Origin: Paracoccaceae bacterium
GTDB lineage: Bacteria > Pseudomonadota > Alphaproteobacteria > Rhodobacterales > Rhodobacteraceae
Assembly: GCA_026989355.1 (NCBI GenBank)
Contig: JALSJM010000017.1
Span: 1-64,000 of the forward strand
DNA length: 64,000 bases
Direction: 5' to 3'
Each line of letters opens with the position of its first letter. Position 1 is the stretch's first letter. The translations under genes and the position numbers were made by a program. Below the pieces are notes generated by a model. That model saw nothing but the letters and a program-made list of their open reading frames with translations. It searched no databases and had not been told where the DNA came from. This document shows, piece by piece, positions 38,313 through 46,948 of this stretch.

Positions 38313-39134
38313 TCAGTAGCCAAGCGCACGGCGCAGCATGTTGCCCGCCACCAGGATCAGGAATACCGCGAACACCCGCTTGAGCGGCTTCGGATCAAGC
38401 CGGTGCGCAAGCCGCACGCCAAGCGGGGCCGTGATCAGCGTCATCATCACCACCACCATGAAGGCGGCCAGGTTGACCGCCCCCACCGTAAGCGGCGGAC
38501 GCGCCTCGGGCGGGATGTCCACAAGCAGGAAACCGATCACCGAGGGCACGGCGATCAGCCCGCCGAACCCGGCCGCGGTGGCCACCGCCTTGTGAATTGG
38601 CTTGCCGTGCAGCACCATCAGCGGCACCCCGAATGACCCCCCGCCGATCCCCATCAGGGTGCTGAGAAACCCCACCACCACCGACAGCCCCAGCCGCAGG
38701 GCGCCTTTCGGCATCTCGCCGGCGATGCTGCGTTCGATGCGGCCGAACCCCATCCACAGCCCGATCAGCATGCCAAGCACGCCAAAGATCGCCTGCAGCG
38801 CCGGGGTGCGCAGCGCCGCCACTGCCAGCACTCCCAGAACCGCACCAACCGCAATTCCCGGCGCCCATGTGCGCAATACGCTCCAGTCCACCGCGCCGCG
38901 GCGGCCATGGCTCAGCACCGAGCGCGCCGAGGTAACGATGATCGTCGCCAGCGAGGTGGCAAGGCAGATCTGCATCAGATAGGGGCTGTCATGGCCCAAA
39001 GCCGAAAAGACATGATAGAAGGCCGGCACCAGCACGATCCCGCCCCCCACGCCCAGCAGCCCCGCCAGCACCCCGGCAACGCCTCCGACAACTGCCAGCA
39101 CCGCAATCAGCGGCAGAAGTTCCGCGATTTCCAT
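38313..39134 (-). CDS. TauE/SafE-family anion exporter
   Basis: A 273-residue membrane protein with about eight hydrophobic segments and the two family repeats (GVLAGLLGVGGGIVLVPAF and GFLSTLMGIGGGSFGVPLM). Members export sulfite, sulfoacetate or related organosulfur anions. It starts one base after the dusA stop with AAGGAATGAC before the ATG, so it is co-transcribed with dusA. The sulfide-oxidation cluster lies just upstream on the same strand (40.3-46.8 kb), which makes a sulfite-export role attractive, but that link is inference. Confidence 0.9.
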   Translation of the reverse strand: MEIAELLPLIAVLAVVGGVAGVLAGLLGVGGGIVLVPAFYHVFSALGHDSPYLMQICLATSLATIIVTSARSVLSHGRRGAVDWSVLRTWAPGIAVGAVLGVLAVAALRTPALQAIFGVLGMLIGLWMGFGRIERSIAGEMPKGALRLGLSVVVGFLSTLMGIGGGSFGVPLMVLHGKPIHKAVATAAGFGGLIAVPSVIGFLLVDIPPEARPPLTVGAVNLAAFMVVVMMTLITAPLGVRLAHRLDPKPLKRVFAVFLILVAGNMLRRALGY

Positions 39135-39135
39135 G

Positions 39136-40215
39136 TCATTCCTTTCCCGCCATCCCGGCCCGCCCGTCGTCTTGCCCCGGCGACAGAGATGTCACCGCCT
39201 CCAGCGCCGCGTCCAGCACCTCGAGCCCCGCCCCCGGGCGCCGCGCGCCCTCGCTCAGCAGCCGCCGCCAGCTGCGTGCGCCGGGGCGACCGGCGAACAG
39301 ACCCAGCATGTGGCGGGTAATATCGTGCAACCGCCCGCCTGCTGCCAGGTGGCGCGCAATATGGGGGCGCATTTCCTGTGCAATGTCCACGGGGGTCCGC
39401 GCCGTTACCGGCTGGCCGAAAACCGCATGATCCGCCCCAAGCAGGATATCGGCCGGCCGCTCGTAGGCCGCGCGCCCGATCATCACCCCGTCAAGCCCGG
39501 CCTCAAGAAAGCCGCATGCCTGTTCCAGCCCGCCGATGCCGCCGTTGATGGCAACATGCAGATGTGGAAAAGCGCGCTTCATCTCGAGCACCAGGCCATG
39601 ATCAAGTGGCGGAACGGTGCGGTTTTCCTTCGGAGAAAGCCCCCTGAGCCAGGCCTTGCGCGCATGGATCTGAAAACGCGACACCCCCGCTTCCGAAACC
39701 CGGGCCAGAAAATCCGGCAGAATCGCACGCGGCTCCTGCTCATCCACGCCGATGCGGCATTTCACGGTGACCTCGATGCCTTCCGCCGCCCCGATCATTG
39801 CCGCCACGCATTCGGCCACCAGCCCGGGCTCCTTCATCAGCACCGCACCGAAGGCACCCGACTGCACCCGATCGGACGGGCAGCCGACATTGAGGTTGAC
39901 TTCGCAATAACCCGCCCCGGCCGCCAGCCGTGCCGCCGCGGCCAGTTCCTCTGGATCGCTGCCGCCAAGCTGCACCGCCACCGGCTGTTCGGCCGGGTCG
40001 AAATCAAGCAGGTGCAGTGCCCTTCCCCGCACCAGCGCCGGGGCCGTCACCATTTCGGTGTAAAGCAGCGTGCGCGCGCTCATCAGCCGGTGGAAATAGC
40101 GGCAGTGGCGGTCGGTCCAGTCCATCATCGGCGCCACCGAAAGACGCGCCGCCGCCCTCACCGCCTGCCGGTCCGGAACCTGCCCTGCCATTGCCGATCG
40201 CCCGCCTTCTGCCAT
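39136..40215 (-). CDS. dusA: tRNA-dihydrouridine(20/20a) synthase
   Basis: FMN enzyme reducing U20/U20a in the D-loop of tRNA. The 359-residue protein has LSVAPMMDWTDRHCRYFHRL, EVNLNVGCPSDRVQSGAFGA with the active-site Cys, and VKCRIGVDE. IHARKAWLRGLSPKENR, a mark of DusA over DusB/C, is also present, as is the FMN-binding NGGIGGL. The ATG at 40215 has GGGAGGG in front; an ATG at 40191 is the alternative. It is 1 base before tauE-like. Confidence 0.95.
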   Translation of the reverse strand: MAEGGRSAMAGQVPDRQAVRAAARLSVAPMMDWTDRHCRYFHRLMSARTLLYTEMVTAPALVRGRALHLLDFDPAEQPVAVQLGGSDPEELAAAARLAAGAGYCEVNLNVGCPSDRVQSGAFGAVLMKEPGLVAECVAAMIGAAEGIEVTVKCRIGVDEQEPRAILPDFLARVSEAGVSRFQIHARKAWLRGLSPKENRTVPPLDHGLVLEMKRAFPHLHVAINGGIGGLEQACGFLEAGLDGVMIGRAAYERPADILLGADHAVFGQPVTARTPVDIAQEMRPHIARHLAAGGRLHDITRHMLGLFAGRPGARSWRRLLSEGARRPGAGLEVLDAALEAVTSLSPGQDDGRAGMAGKE

Positions 40216-40303
40216 TCCCGCGCCCTCCCGAGGCGCGTTATGGCGAAAAAAACGCCCGGGGAAAAGCCGGCTCGCGATCGGCCCGGAGCGCGGACCGGCG
40301 CGA

Positions 40304-42172
40304 TCAGGCAGCAGGGGTGGCTTCAGGCCCCGGCCCCGCGGCCCCCCCTTGTCTGCCGCTGCAGGCCTTTCCCCCCTTTCCGGCACCGGCGGCCATTGTC
40401 TCCGCGCCGGACTGCCCGGAGGCAGCGCCCCCCGCGCCGCCCTCGGCCGTCAGCGCCTCGACCGCCTGATGCTGGGACAGGAACACCCGCCCCGAGAGCG
40501 CCTCAAGGAAGTGGGTGCGTTCGAGGCGATCCATCACCGGGCCCTTCACCTCGCTCAGATGCAGCTTCACGCCAAGGCTTTTCAGCCGCTCGTTGATCGC
40601 TTCAAGGGATTCAAGCGCGCTCATGTCGATCTCGTTTACCGCGGGGCACATCAGCACCACATGCCTGAGCGCCTTGTTGCCGACCACGCGATCGTAGATG
40701 TAATCCTCCAGAAACCGCGCATTGGCGAAATAGAGGCTTTCATCCACCCGGATGGTCAGGATTTCCGGAGTGGTTTCCACCCTGTGGCGCAGAACATTGC
40801 GGAAATGCTCGGTGCCCGGCACCCGGCCCACCTCGGCGATATGGGGGCGGGATGTCTTGTAGAGATAGAGCAGGATCGAGATCAGAACCCCGGCCGAAAC
40901 CCCGGCCTCCACGCCAAAACCGAGCGTGATCAGGATGGTGGCCGCCACGGCGGCGAAATCGGCCCTGGAATAGGCCCAGGTGCGCTTCAGGATCGAGAAA
41001 TCCACCAGCGAAAGCACCGCCACGATGATGGTGGCGGCCAGGGTCGCCTTGGGCAGGAAATACAGCAGCGGGGTGAGGAACAGCGCCGCCAGCAGGATGC
41101 CGGCAGCGGTGAAGGCACCGGCGGCCGGGGTTTCGGCCCCGGCGTCGAAATTCACCACCGATCGGGCGAAGCCGCCGGTAACCGGATAGCCGCCCGACCC
41201 CCCGGCGGCAATATTGGCGGCACCAAGCGCGATCAGCTCCTGGTCGGGGTTGATACGCTGGCGGCGCTTGGCAGCCAGCGTCTGCGCCACCGAGATCGAT
41301 TCGACAAATCCGATGACCGAGATCAGCACCGCCGAGCCTGCAAGGCTGGCCCACAGATCAAGGTCGAAGGACGGCAGGCCGAGAGGCGGCAGGCCGCTCG
41401 GGATATCGCCCACGATCGCCACGCCGGCGCTGTCCAGACCGAAACCCGCAGTGATCAGCGTGGTTGCCACCACTGCCCCCACCGGCCCGGCCTTGGTCAG
41501 GATGTCGGCCGTGCGCGGCCTTGCTCCACGCGCCAGCAGCACCGGCTTCAGCCCCTTCCTGATCCAGAACAGGAAGGCCGTGGCCGACACCCCGATCAGC
41601 AGTGTGGGCCAGTTCACCTCGGGCAGATGGGCCCAGAGCGAAACCACCAGCTGATAGAGATTGTGGCCATGCGCCTTCACCCCGAGAATGTGTTTCAGCT
41701 GGCTGGTGGCAATGATCAGCCCGGAAGCGGTGATGAAACCGGCAATTACCGGATGGCTCAGGAAATTGGCAAGGAAACCCAGCCTGAATATCCCCATCAG
41801 CAAGAGGAAAAGCCCCGAAAGGAACGCCAGCGCCATGGCCGCAGCGGCATAGGCGGCCGGATCATCAAGCCCCAGGTTGCCGATCGCGGCTGCCGTCATC
41901 AGCGAAACCACTGCTACCGGCCCCACCGCCAGCACCCGGCTTGTGCCGAACACCGCATAGGCCACCAGCGGCAGGATCGAGGCATAGAGCCCCGCCTCGG
42001 CCGGCAGCCCCGCCAGCAGCGCATAGGCCAGCGACTGCGGAATCAGCATGATGGTGACAATCACCGCGGCAACCGCATCGTTGGTGAAAGTATCGCGGTT
42101 GTATGTGGCCCCCCATTCGAGAATGGGGAAGTAGCGGCGCAGACTTGCGGGAACGCGCAGGGTGGGTTTCAT
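40304..42172 (-). CDS. SulP-family anion transporter with STAS domain
   Basis: A 622-residue SLC26/SulP transporter. The membrane part (about 20-440) has the family marks TIMLIPQSLAYALLAGLP, FGTSRVLAVGPVAVVSLM and GGYPVTGGFARSVVNFDAGAE. The cytoplasmic STAS domain (about 450-570) includes ILTIRVDESLYFANA and EIDMSALESLEAINERL. The last 50 residues are Gly/Ala-rich and low complexity. SulP proteins carry sulfate, bicarbonate or other anions. Being 51 bases after the sulfide:quinone oxidoreductase, this one probably moves sulfate or sulfite made by the cluster. ATG at 42172; the GTG at 42175 is equally possible. Confidence 0.9.
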   Translation of the reverse strand: MKPTLRVPASLRRYFPILEWGATYNRDTFTNDAVAAVIVTIMLIPQSLAYALLAGLPAEAGLYASILPLVAYAVFGTSRVLAVGPVAVVSLMTAAAIGNLGLDDPAAYAAAAMALAFLSGLFLLLMGIFRLGFLANFLSHPVIAGFITASGLIIATSQLKHILGVKAHGHNLYQLVVSLWAHLPEVNWPTLLIGVSATAFLFWIRKGLKPVLLARGARPRTADILTKAGPVGAVVATTLITAGFGLDSAGVAIVGDIPSGLPPLGLPSFDLDLWASLAGSAVLISVIGFVESISVAQTLAAKRRQRINPDQELIALGAANIAAGGSGGYPVTGGFARSVVNFDAGAETPAAGAFTAAGILLAALFLTPLLYFLPKATLAATIIVAVLSLVDFSILKRTWAYSRADFAAVAATILITLGFGVEAGVSAGVLISILLYLYKTSRPHIAEVGRVPGTEHFRNVLRHRVETTPEILTIRVDESLYFANARFLEDYIYDRVVGNKALRHVVLMCPAVNEIDMSALESLEAINERLKSLGVKLHLSEVKGPVMDRLERTHFLEALSGRVFLSQHQAVEALTAEGGAGGAASGQSGAETMAAGAGKGGKACSGRQGGAAGPGPEATPAA

Positions 42173-42223
42173 CACATGTTCTTCTGTTCTGTTTCGAAAG
42201 GGGCATCCGGCCGGGCCGGTGCT

Positions 42224-43906
42224 TCAGCCCTGTTCCTTCACCGTAATCCTGTCGGGGCGTGCCAGCCATTCCCTGCCCCGCAGCATTGCCTTCCAGTAGA
42301 TCGGCGGCAGTATCCTTTCCTTCAGGAGCCACGCCGCGCGGCTTGGTTTCTGGCCATTGATCACGAATTTCGGAAAGCTTGGCAGCAATTTGCCGCCATA
42401 ACCGAACTCGGCCAGCACGATCTTGCCGCGCTCCACGGTAAGGGGGCACGAGCCATAGCCGTCATAGGCGCTGGTTGCCGGGCGGCCGGCGATGGCGGCC
42501 ACCAGGTTGTCGGCCACCACGGGAGCCTGCTTGCGCGCGGCGGCCGCCGTCTTGGCATTGGGGGCATTCATCACGTCACCAAGCGACCAGATGTTGTCGT
42601 ATTGCGTATGGCGCAGGGTTTCCTTGTCCACATCCACCCAGCCGGCGGCATCGGCCAGTGGCGAAACCCGGATGAAATCCGGCGCCACCTGCGGCGGGCA
42701 GACATGAATCACGTCGAATTCGATTTCCACGCGCTCCTTGTCGCTGTCGGGCTGCGTCACTTCGAAGGTGGCCTTTTTCGCCGCCCCGTCGATGGCCACG
42801 AGATTGTTGAAGAAACTGAGCCGCGCGTCGTAGCGCTCGATGTATTGCATCAGTGCCGGTACATATGCCTCGACCCCGAACAGCACCCCGCCGGCATTGC
42901 GGAAATCCACCTCTATATCCTTCAGAACTCCGGTGCGCTGCCAGTGATCGGCCGAAAGATACAGCGCCTTCTGCGGCGCGCCGGCGCATTTGATCGGCAT
43001 CGGCGGCTGGGTGAATACCGCCCGGCCCTGCCTGAGCCCCTGCACGAGCTTCCAGGTGTAAGGGGCCAGATCGTAACGGTAATTCGATGTCACGCCGTTC
43101 TGGCCAAGCGTTTCGGCAAGCCCCTCGACCGCATCCCAGTCAAGCTTCAGGCCCGGGGTAACGACAAGATGATCGTATTTCACCACCCGGCAGCCATCAA
43201 GGATCACCGCGTCATTCTGCGGCTCGAAGGCGGCTACGGCCGACTTGATCCAGTGCACGCCCGGCGGAATCAGCGAAGCCATGGTGCGCGCGGTTACCTC
43301 CGGATCGAACACCCCTGCCCCCACCAGCGTGAAACCCGGCTGATAGTAATGCACATCGGCCGGGTCGATCAGTGCGATCTCAAGGTCGGGCTTGCGGGCG
43401 CGCAGGCTGGAAGCCACGGCAATACCGCCGGCGCCGGCGCCCACGATCACCACGTCAAACCGGGCATCACCCGTATCGGTAGGAGTCTTGCCGCCATTGA
43501 GGATACGGCGCACCACGCCGCCCATGTCATAGCCCGCCGCCTTGGTGGTGGCGAGGATCTCGGTCGGTTTCATGCGCCCCGCCTGCGCCAGCGACCACAG
43601 GGTAGTGGTGCGGGTGCCGGTGCGGCAATAGCCGAAGATCGGCTTGGGCAGTTCCAGAAGCGCCTTGCGGAAGGCCTCTACGTCCTCGTCCGAGACCATC
43701 CCGCCGCGGATCGGGATCCAGCGGGTTTCCAGCCCTTCCTGCCTGGCAACCTTTTCGATCTCGTCGAAATTGGGCTGATCGGGGGCCTCTCCGTCGGGGC
43801 GGTTGCAGATGATCGCACGGAATCCCGCCTCCTTGATGGCTTTCACATCCCCGGGCGTGATCTGCGGGGCTACGGAAATCTCCTCACTGATCCTGCGAAT
43901 ATCCAT
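42224..43906 (-). CDS. DUF442 phosphatase-like domain fused to sulfide:quinone oxidoreductase
   Basis: A 560-residue fusion. Residues 1-110 are a DUF442 (TIGR01244-type) domain with a phosphatase-like loop FGYCRTGTRTT (Cys94). Residues 150-560 are a type II SQR flavoprotein: FAD motif VVIVGAGAGGIA, KCAGAPQKALYLS with Cys307, FGVEAYVPALMQYIE and GYGSCPLTVERGKIVLAEF. SQR oxidises sulfide to persulfide and passes electrons to quinone. The human enzyme uses a second Cys in a GDCTN segment; here the matching segment is GDVMNAPNAKTA (Val445), so the chemistry or sulfur acceptor may differ. It lies between the persulfide dioxygenase and the SulP gene. Confidence 0.9.
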   Translation of the reverse strand: MDIRRISEEISVAPQITPGDVKAIKEAGFRAIICNRPDGEAPDQPNFDEIEKVARQEGLETRWIPIRGGMVSDEDVEAFRKALLELPKPIFGYCRTGTRTTTLWSLAQAGRMKPTEILATTKAAGYDMGGVVRRILNGGKTPTDTGDARFDVVIVGAGAGGIAVASSLRARKPDLEIALIDPADVHYYQPGFTLVGAGVFDPEVTARTMASLIPPGVHWIKSAVAAFEPQNDAVILDGCRVVKYDHLVVTPGLKLDWDAVEGLAETLGQNGVTSNYRYDLAPYTWKLVQGLRQGRAVFTQPPMPIKCAGAPQKALYLSADHWQRTGVLKDIEVDFRNAGGVLFGVEAYVPALMQYIERYDARLSFFNNLVAIDGAAKKATFEVTQPDSDKERVEIEFDVIHVCPPQVAPDFIRVSPLADAAGWVDVDKETLRHTQYDNIWSLGDVMNAPNAKTAAAARKQAPVVADNLVAAIAGRPATSAYDGYGSCPLTVERGKIVLAEFGYGGKLLPSFPKFVINGQKPSRAAWLLKERILPPIYWKAMLRGREWLARPDRITVKEQG

Positions 43907-43994
43907 GCGCGCGTTCCCTCTTCTTGCATGTCCTTCTGCATGACTGAAATGGCCGGGGGCACCTGTCTGCCCCCGGCCTTCCCCCGTGCGGGGA

Positions 43995-44894
43995 TCAGAG
44001 CTTGTTGACCGGCACCTTCAGGAACACGTCGCCCTGTTCGTCCGGCGGCGGGAATTCACCCGCCCGCATGTTGACCTGAAGCGACGGAATGATCAGGCGC
44101 GGCATGGCAAGCTGGGCGTCACGCTCCTGGCGCATCCTCACGAATTCCTCTTTCGTGGTGCCCTTTCCGAAGTGGATGTTATGCTCCTTTTCCTCCTTCA
44201 CTGTGGTTTCCCACATGATCTCGCGCCCGCCGGGGGCGTAATCGTGGCACATGAAAAGGCGCATCTCGTCGGGCAGAGCCAGGATCTTCTGGACGCTGTC
44301 GTAAAGCTGGCCGGCATCGCCACCGGGAAAATCGGCCCGTGCCGAGCCGCCGTCGGGCATGAACAGCGTATCCCCCACGAAGCAGGCATCGCCGATCACA
44401 TGGGTCATGCAGGCGGGCGTGTGGCCCGGGGTATGCATGGCAAAGCCCTTCAGGGAGCCGATCTCGTAGGTATCGCCGTCTTCGAACAGAATGTCGAACT
44501 GGCTGCCGTCACGCTGGAATTCGGTGCCTTCGTTGAACACCTTGCCGAACACGTCCTGCACGATGGTAATGTTCTTGCCGATGGCTATCTTGCCGCCCAG
44601 CTTTTCCTGGATATAGGGCGCGGCCGACAGGTGATCGGCGTGCACGTGGGTCTCGATCTGGATCACCAGTTCAAGATCGTTCCTGCGAATGAAATCAATG
44701 ATCTTGTCGGCCTGCTCATAGGCGGTGCGACCGGCCGCATAATCAAGATCGAGCACCGAATCCACCACCGCGCAGGCATTGGAATCGGGATCCTTCACCA
44801 CATAGGAAATGGTGTTGGTGTCTTCGTCAAAGAAACCGGTGACTTCGGGCTTGATGCTCATGTCAACCGGATATGTTCTGGCTGTGTCCTTCAT
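43995..44894 (-). CDS. Persulfide dioxygenase, ETHE1/Blh-type metallo-beta-lactamase-fold protein
   Basis: Oxidises glutathione persulfide to sulfite with molecular oxygen. The 299-residue protein has the MBL metal motif THVHADH (82-88), HTPGHTP (154-160) and GDTLF (174-178) with the Asp, and CHDYAPGGRE (216-225). The mononuclear-iron arrangement of ETHE1 is consistent with these. It is longer at the C-terminus than ETHE1, as in the Blh proteins that accompany BigR/SqrR regulons. AAGGAGG before the ATG at 44894 fixes the start; the ATG at 44951 is not credible. It sits between the pmpAB pair and the SQR fusion. Confidence 0.92.
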   Translation of the reverse strand: MKDTARTYPVDMSIKPEVTGFFDEDTNTISYVVKDPDSNACAVVDSVLDLDYAAGRTAYEQADKIIDFIRRNDLELVIQIETHVHADHLSAAPYIQEKLGGKIAIGKNITIVQDVFGKVFNEGTEFQRDGSQFDILFEDGDTYEIGSLKGFAMHTPGHTPACMTHVIGDACFVGDTLFMPDGGSARADFPGGDAGQLYDSVQKILALPDEMRLFMCHDYAPGGREIMWETTVKEEKEHNIHFGKGTTKEEFVRMRQERDAQLAMPRLIIPSLQVNMRAGEFPPPDEQGDVFLKVPVNKL

Positions 44895-44940
44895 TCTTGT
44901 GTCCTCCTTCTCGGATACTGTCGGGCCGGGCCGGAGCCGG

Positions 44941-45384
44941 TCAGGGCGCAATCCGGGCGGCCATGGTCTGTTCGCGGCGTTTCAGGATCAGGCGGGCAAC
45001 CAGAATGCCCGCCAGAAGCGAAGCGACAAAGATCAGCACATCGGCATTCAGCGTACCGATCACCGGCAGGGCTCCGCCGGGACAGAAACCGCTGATGCCC
45101 CAGCCGATACCGAAGATCGCCGCGCCGCCCAACAGTCGGGCGTCGATCACCCTGCTGGTCGGCAGATAGAAGCGATCTCCCAGCAACGGGCGCGGGCGCC
45201 CCAGCACCAGCCGGTAGCCGATGAAGGTGATCGCCAGAGCCCCCGCCATCACGAAGGCCAGGCTTGGATCCCATACCCCTGCCACATCGAAGAAGTTGAC
45301 CACCTTCGCCGGGTTGCCCATGCCCGATATGGCGATCCCGAGACCGAATACAAGGCCGATCACGTAAGCGGCAATCAGACGCAT
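44941..45384 (-). CDS. YeeE/YedE-family half-transporter B (DUF6691/PmpB-like)
   Basis: A 147-residue protein with four hydrophobic segments, beginning RLIAAYVIGLVFGLGIAISG and carrying WGISGFCPGGALP, where the Cys in CPGG is the transporter motif. Paired YeeE/YedE halves import thiosulfate or sulfenated/persulfidated small molecules. It is the second of a pair, 3 bases after the stop of the first half. Gene symbols pmpB and yedE are both used for such proteins; no exact name is justified. Confidence 0.88.
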   Translation of the reverse strand: MRLIAAYVIGLVFGLGIAISGMGNPAKVVNFFDVAGVWDPSLAFVMAGALAITFIGYRLVLGRPRPLLGDRFYLPTSRVIDARLLGGAAIFGIGWGISGFCPGGALPVIGTLNADVLIFVASLLAGILVARLILKRREQTMAARIAP

Positions 45385-45387
45385 TCC

Positions 45388-45828
45388 TCAGCCCCCCAGT
45401 ACATGGCGCATCACGTAAACCGTAAGCGCGGTTGTCGCCATGAAGGTCAGCGTGGCGGCTATCGAACGGCGCGAAAGCCGTGCCATCCCGCAGACCCCGT
45501 GGCCCGAGGTGCAGCCCGACCCGACCGTTACACCGATCCCCACCAGAAAGCCGCCGAGCACCTGCCAGGGCACGTTCGCCACCGACTGGATCGGCGGCAT
45601 CTGCCCGGCAAGCAGGAAATAGAATGCCGGCGCACTGATCATTCCGAGCAGGATCATCACCCGCCAGCCCCAGTCGCGCGCGCCAGCCGGAAACAGCACC
45701 CCCGCCAGAATGCCGGTGGCCCCCATGATACGGCCGTGAAACAGCATCAGCGCCACCGAGGCAAGCCCGATCAGCACGCCGCCCAGAAGGGCCGCGTAGG
45801 GGGTGAATGCGGTGGTCATGTCGCTCAT
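45388..45828 (-). CDS. YeeE/YedE-family half-transporter A (PmpA-like)
   Basis: A 146-residue membrane protein with four hydrophobic segments. It contains [21 protein letters not shown], the [12 protein letters not shown] motif of YeeE/YedE proteins with its two conserved Cys. The start at 45828 overlaps the stop of the upstream small ORF as ATGA. With the B half it should form one sulfur-compound channel feeding persulfide or thiosulfate to the downstream oxidation enzymes. Confidence 0.9.
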   Translation of the reverse strand: MSDMTTAFTPYAALLGGVLIGLASVALMLFHGRIMGATGILAGVLFPAGARDWGWRVMILLGMISAPAFYFLLAGQMPPIQSVANVPWQVLGGFLVGIGVTVGSGCTSGHGVCGMARLSRRSIAATLTFMATTALTVYVMRHVLGG

Positions 45829-46013
45829 GTCCGCCCCCCTTCTGCCATGCGCCGCTCATTGCTCCGCCACTCCGTCCGCCATGCGGCCCTTGCCGTTGCC
45901 GTATTGCCTGATCCTGCCAGAACCGCCGGCAGGAATGCGCTTGTTCCCCCCGTGCACGGAAGGAACAACGCCGCCCCCCCCGCCGCACAGGCCCAGATGA
46001 TGATCTCGGGCAT
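45825..46013 (-). CDS. 62-residue membrane protein ORF at the head of the sulfur cluster
   Basis: Small ORF starting MPEIIIWACAAGGAALFLPCTGG: a single hydrophobic segment with two Cys, then an Arg/Ala-rich cytoplasmic-looking tail. AAGGAAA stands 9 bases before the ATG, and the stop overlaps the PmpA start as ATGA, both good signs of real translation. It could be a leader peptide that couples translation of the transporter, or a small accessory subunit. I do not recognise a family, and a chance ORF is possible. Confidence 0.5.
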   Translation of the reverse strand: MPEIIIWACAAGGAALFLPCTGGTSAFLPAVLAGSGNTATARAAWRTEWRSNERRMAEGGRT

Positions 46014-46062
46014 GATTTGCGTTTCCTTGCATTTTCGAATCCGTTCGCCAGGCCATTATATA

Positions 46063-46098
46063 TGCAAAAAAATGAATTTGTCATGCTTTTTTTGTGCA
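46063..46098. promoter_or_regulatory. AT-rich imperfect inverted repeat, candidate operator of the sulfur cluster
   Basis: TGCAAAAAAATGA (46063-46075), a 5-base centre, and TCATGCTTTTTTTGTGCA (46081-46098) make an imperfect palindrome. It lies between the regulator stop and the first gene of the cluster. The AT content is striking against the GC-rich surroundings. It is 50 bases upstream of the small ORF on the minus strand, where an operator or promoter is expected. Confidence 0.5.
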
Positions 46099-46162
46099 AC
46101 CCCGTGCCCGGCCCCGCCGGGCCTCCGGACCGCGCGCCCACAACCGTCCGTTCAGACGGGTT

Positions 46163-46831
46163 TCAGGCCGATCTTGCCAGCTTCTCCAGTTCGCAGCGGG
46201 CAATGATCCGCACCTCGCCACGCGCGGCCTCGATCCAGCCGCGCCGGCGGAATTCCTGCAATTGGCGCGAGATCACCTCGCGTGCGGTGCCCAGTTCTGC
46301 CGCAAGATCATGATGGGTGGCGCGAACCGTGCTGGTCTCGTCGGCCAGGCTCAGCAGCCGCTGTGAAAGCCGGCTGTCCACCCTGCGAAAGGCAACATCC
46401 CTGACCACGGAACCAAGCTGCACCAGACGCAGGGAATAGGTATCGATGACAAATCTCCGGAACGGGGCGCTTTCCCCCATCAGCTGGTCGCACAATACGG
46501 GCGGAACGGCCGCAACCTGCACCGGCGTTTCGGCAATGCCTTCGATCACGCCTTCCGCGGTATTGCTTCCGTGCGGCACCTGATAGGTCGAGGGCATCAC
46601 GCAGGCCTCTCCCGCGTGAACCCGGAACAGAACGATCCTGTGTCCGCAGCCGACCGATTGCAGAACACGCATGTCGCCCCTGATGATGAACAGCAGGTTT
46701 CCGACTGCCCTTTCGGCGTCGAACACCTTTTCGCCCGGATCGACATTCATCACCCGCGTGCCGGCCAGCAACCGGTTTCGCACATCGTCATCAAGCCCGG
46801 AAAGGGCCCGGAAATTCTCAGTCCACTGCAT
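46163..46831 (-). CDS. Crp/Fnr-family transcriptional regulator
   Basis: A 222-residue protein with an N-terminal cyclic-nucleotide-type beta barrel (about 20-110, VGNLLFIIRGDMRVLQSV) and a C-terminal winged helix (HDLAAELGTAREVISRQLQEF, about 174-194). It has Cys at 62, 77, 114 and 213, but not the N-terminal Cys cluster that holds the iron-sulfur centre in FNR. The typical cAMP-binding loop is also absent. It is encoded just before the sulfide/persulfide genes on the same strand with a likely operator between, so it may sense a reactive sulfur species. Most known persulfide sensors are ArsR, CsoR or sigma-54 activators, making this type less usual. Confidence 0.85.
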   Translation of the reverse strand: MQWTENFRALSGLDDDVRNRLLAGTRVMNVDPGEKVFDAERAVGNLLFIIRGDMRVLQSVGCGHRIVLFRVHAGEACVMPSTYQVPHGSNTAEGVIEGIAETPVQVAAVPPVLCDQLMGESAPFRRFVIDTYSLRLVQLGSVVRDVAFRRVDSRLSQRLLSLADETSTVRATHHDLAAELGTAREVISRQLQEFRRRGWIEAARGEVRIIARCELEKLARSA

Positions 46832-46948
46832 CCTGCTCTACTTTCGGACCTGACAGTTTCCGCGCGCTTCCAGATCCCGCTGGGGGCGTTGTAATCAATC
46901 ATCAGCACCAACTCTATGCGGCATCTTGGCAAGGCGCCGGAATGCCCG

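Noticed and set aside
40349-44008. Plus-strand open frame of 1219 codons opposite sulP and the SQR fusion
   Set aside because: It has no recognisable motif and is explained by high GC and codon bias of the real minus-strand genes, whose domains are clear.
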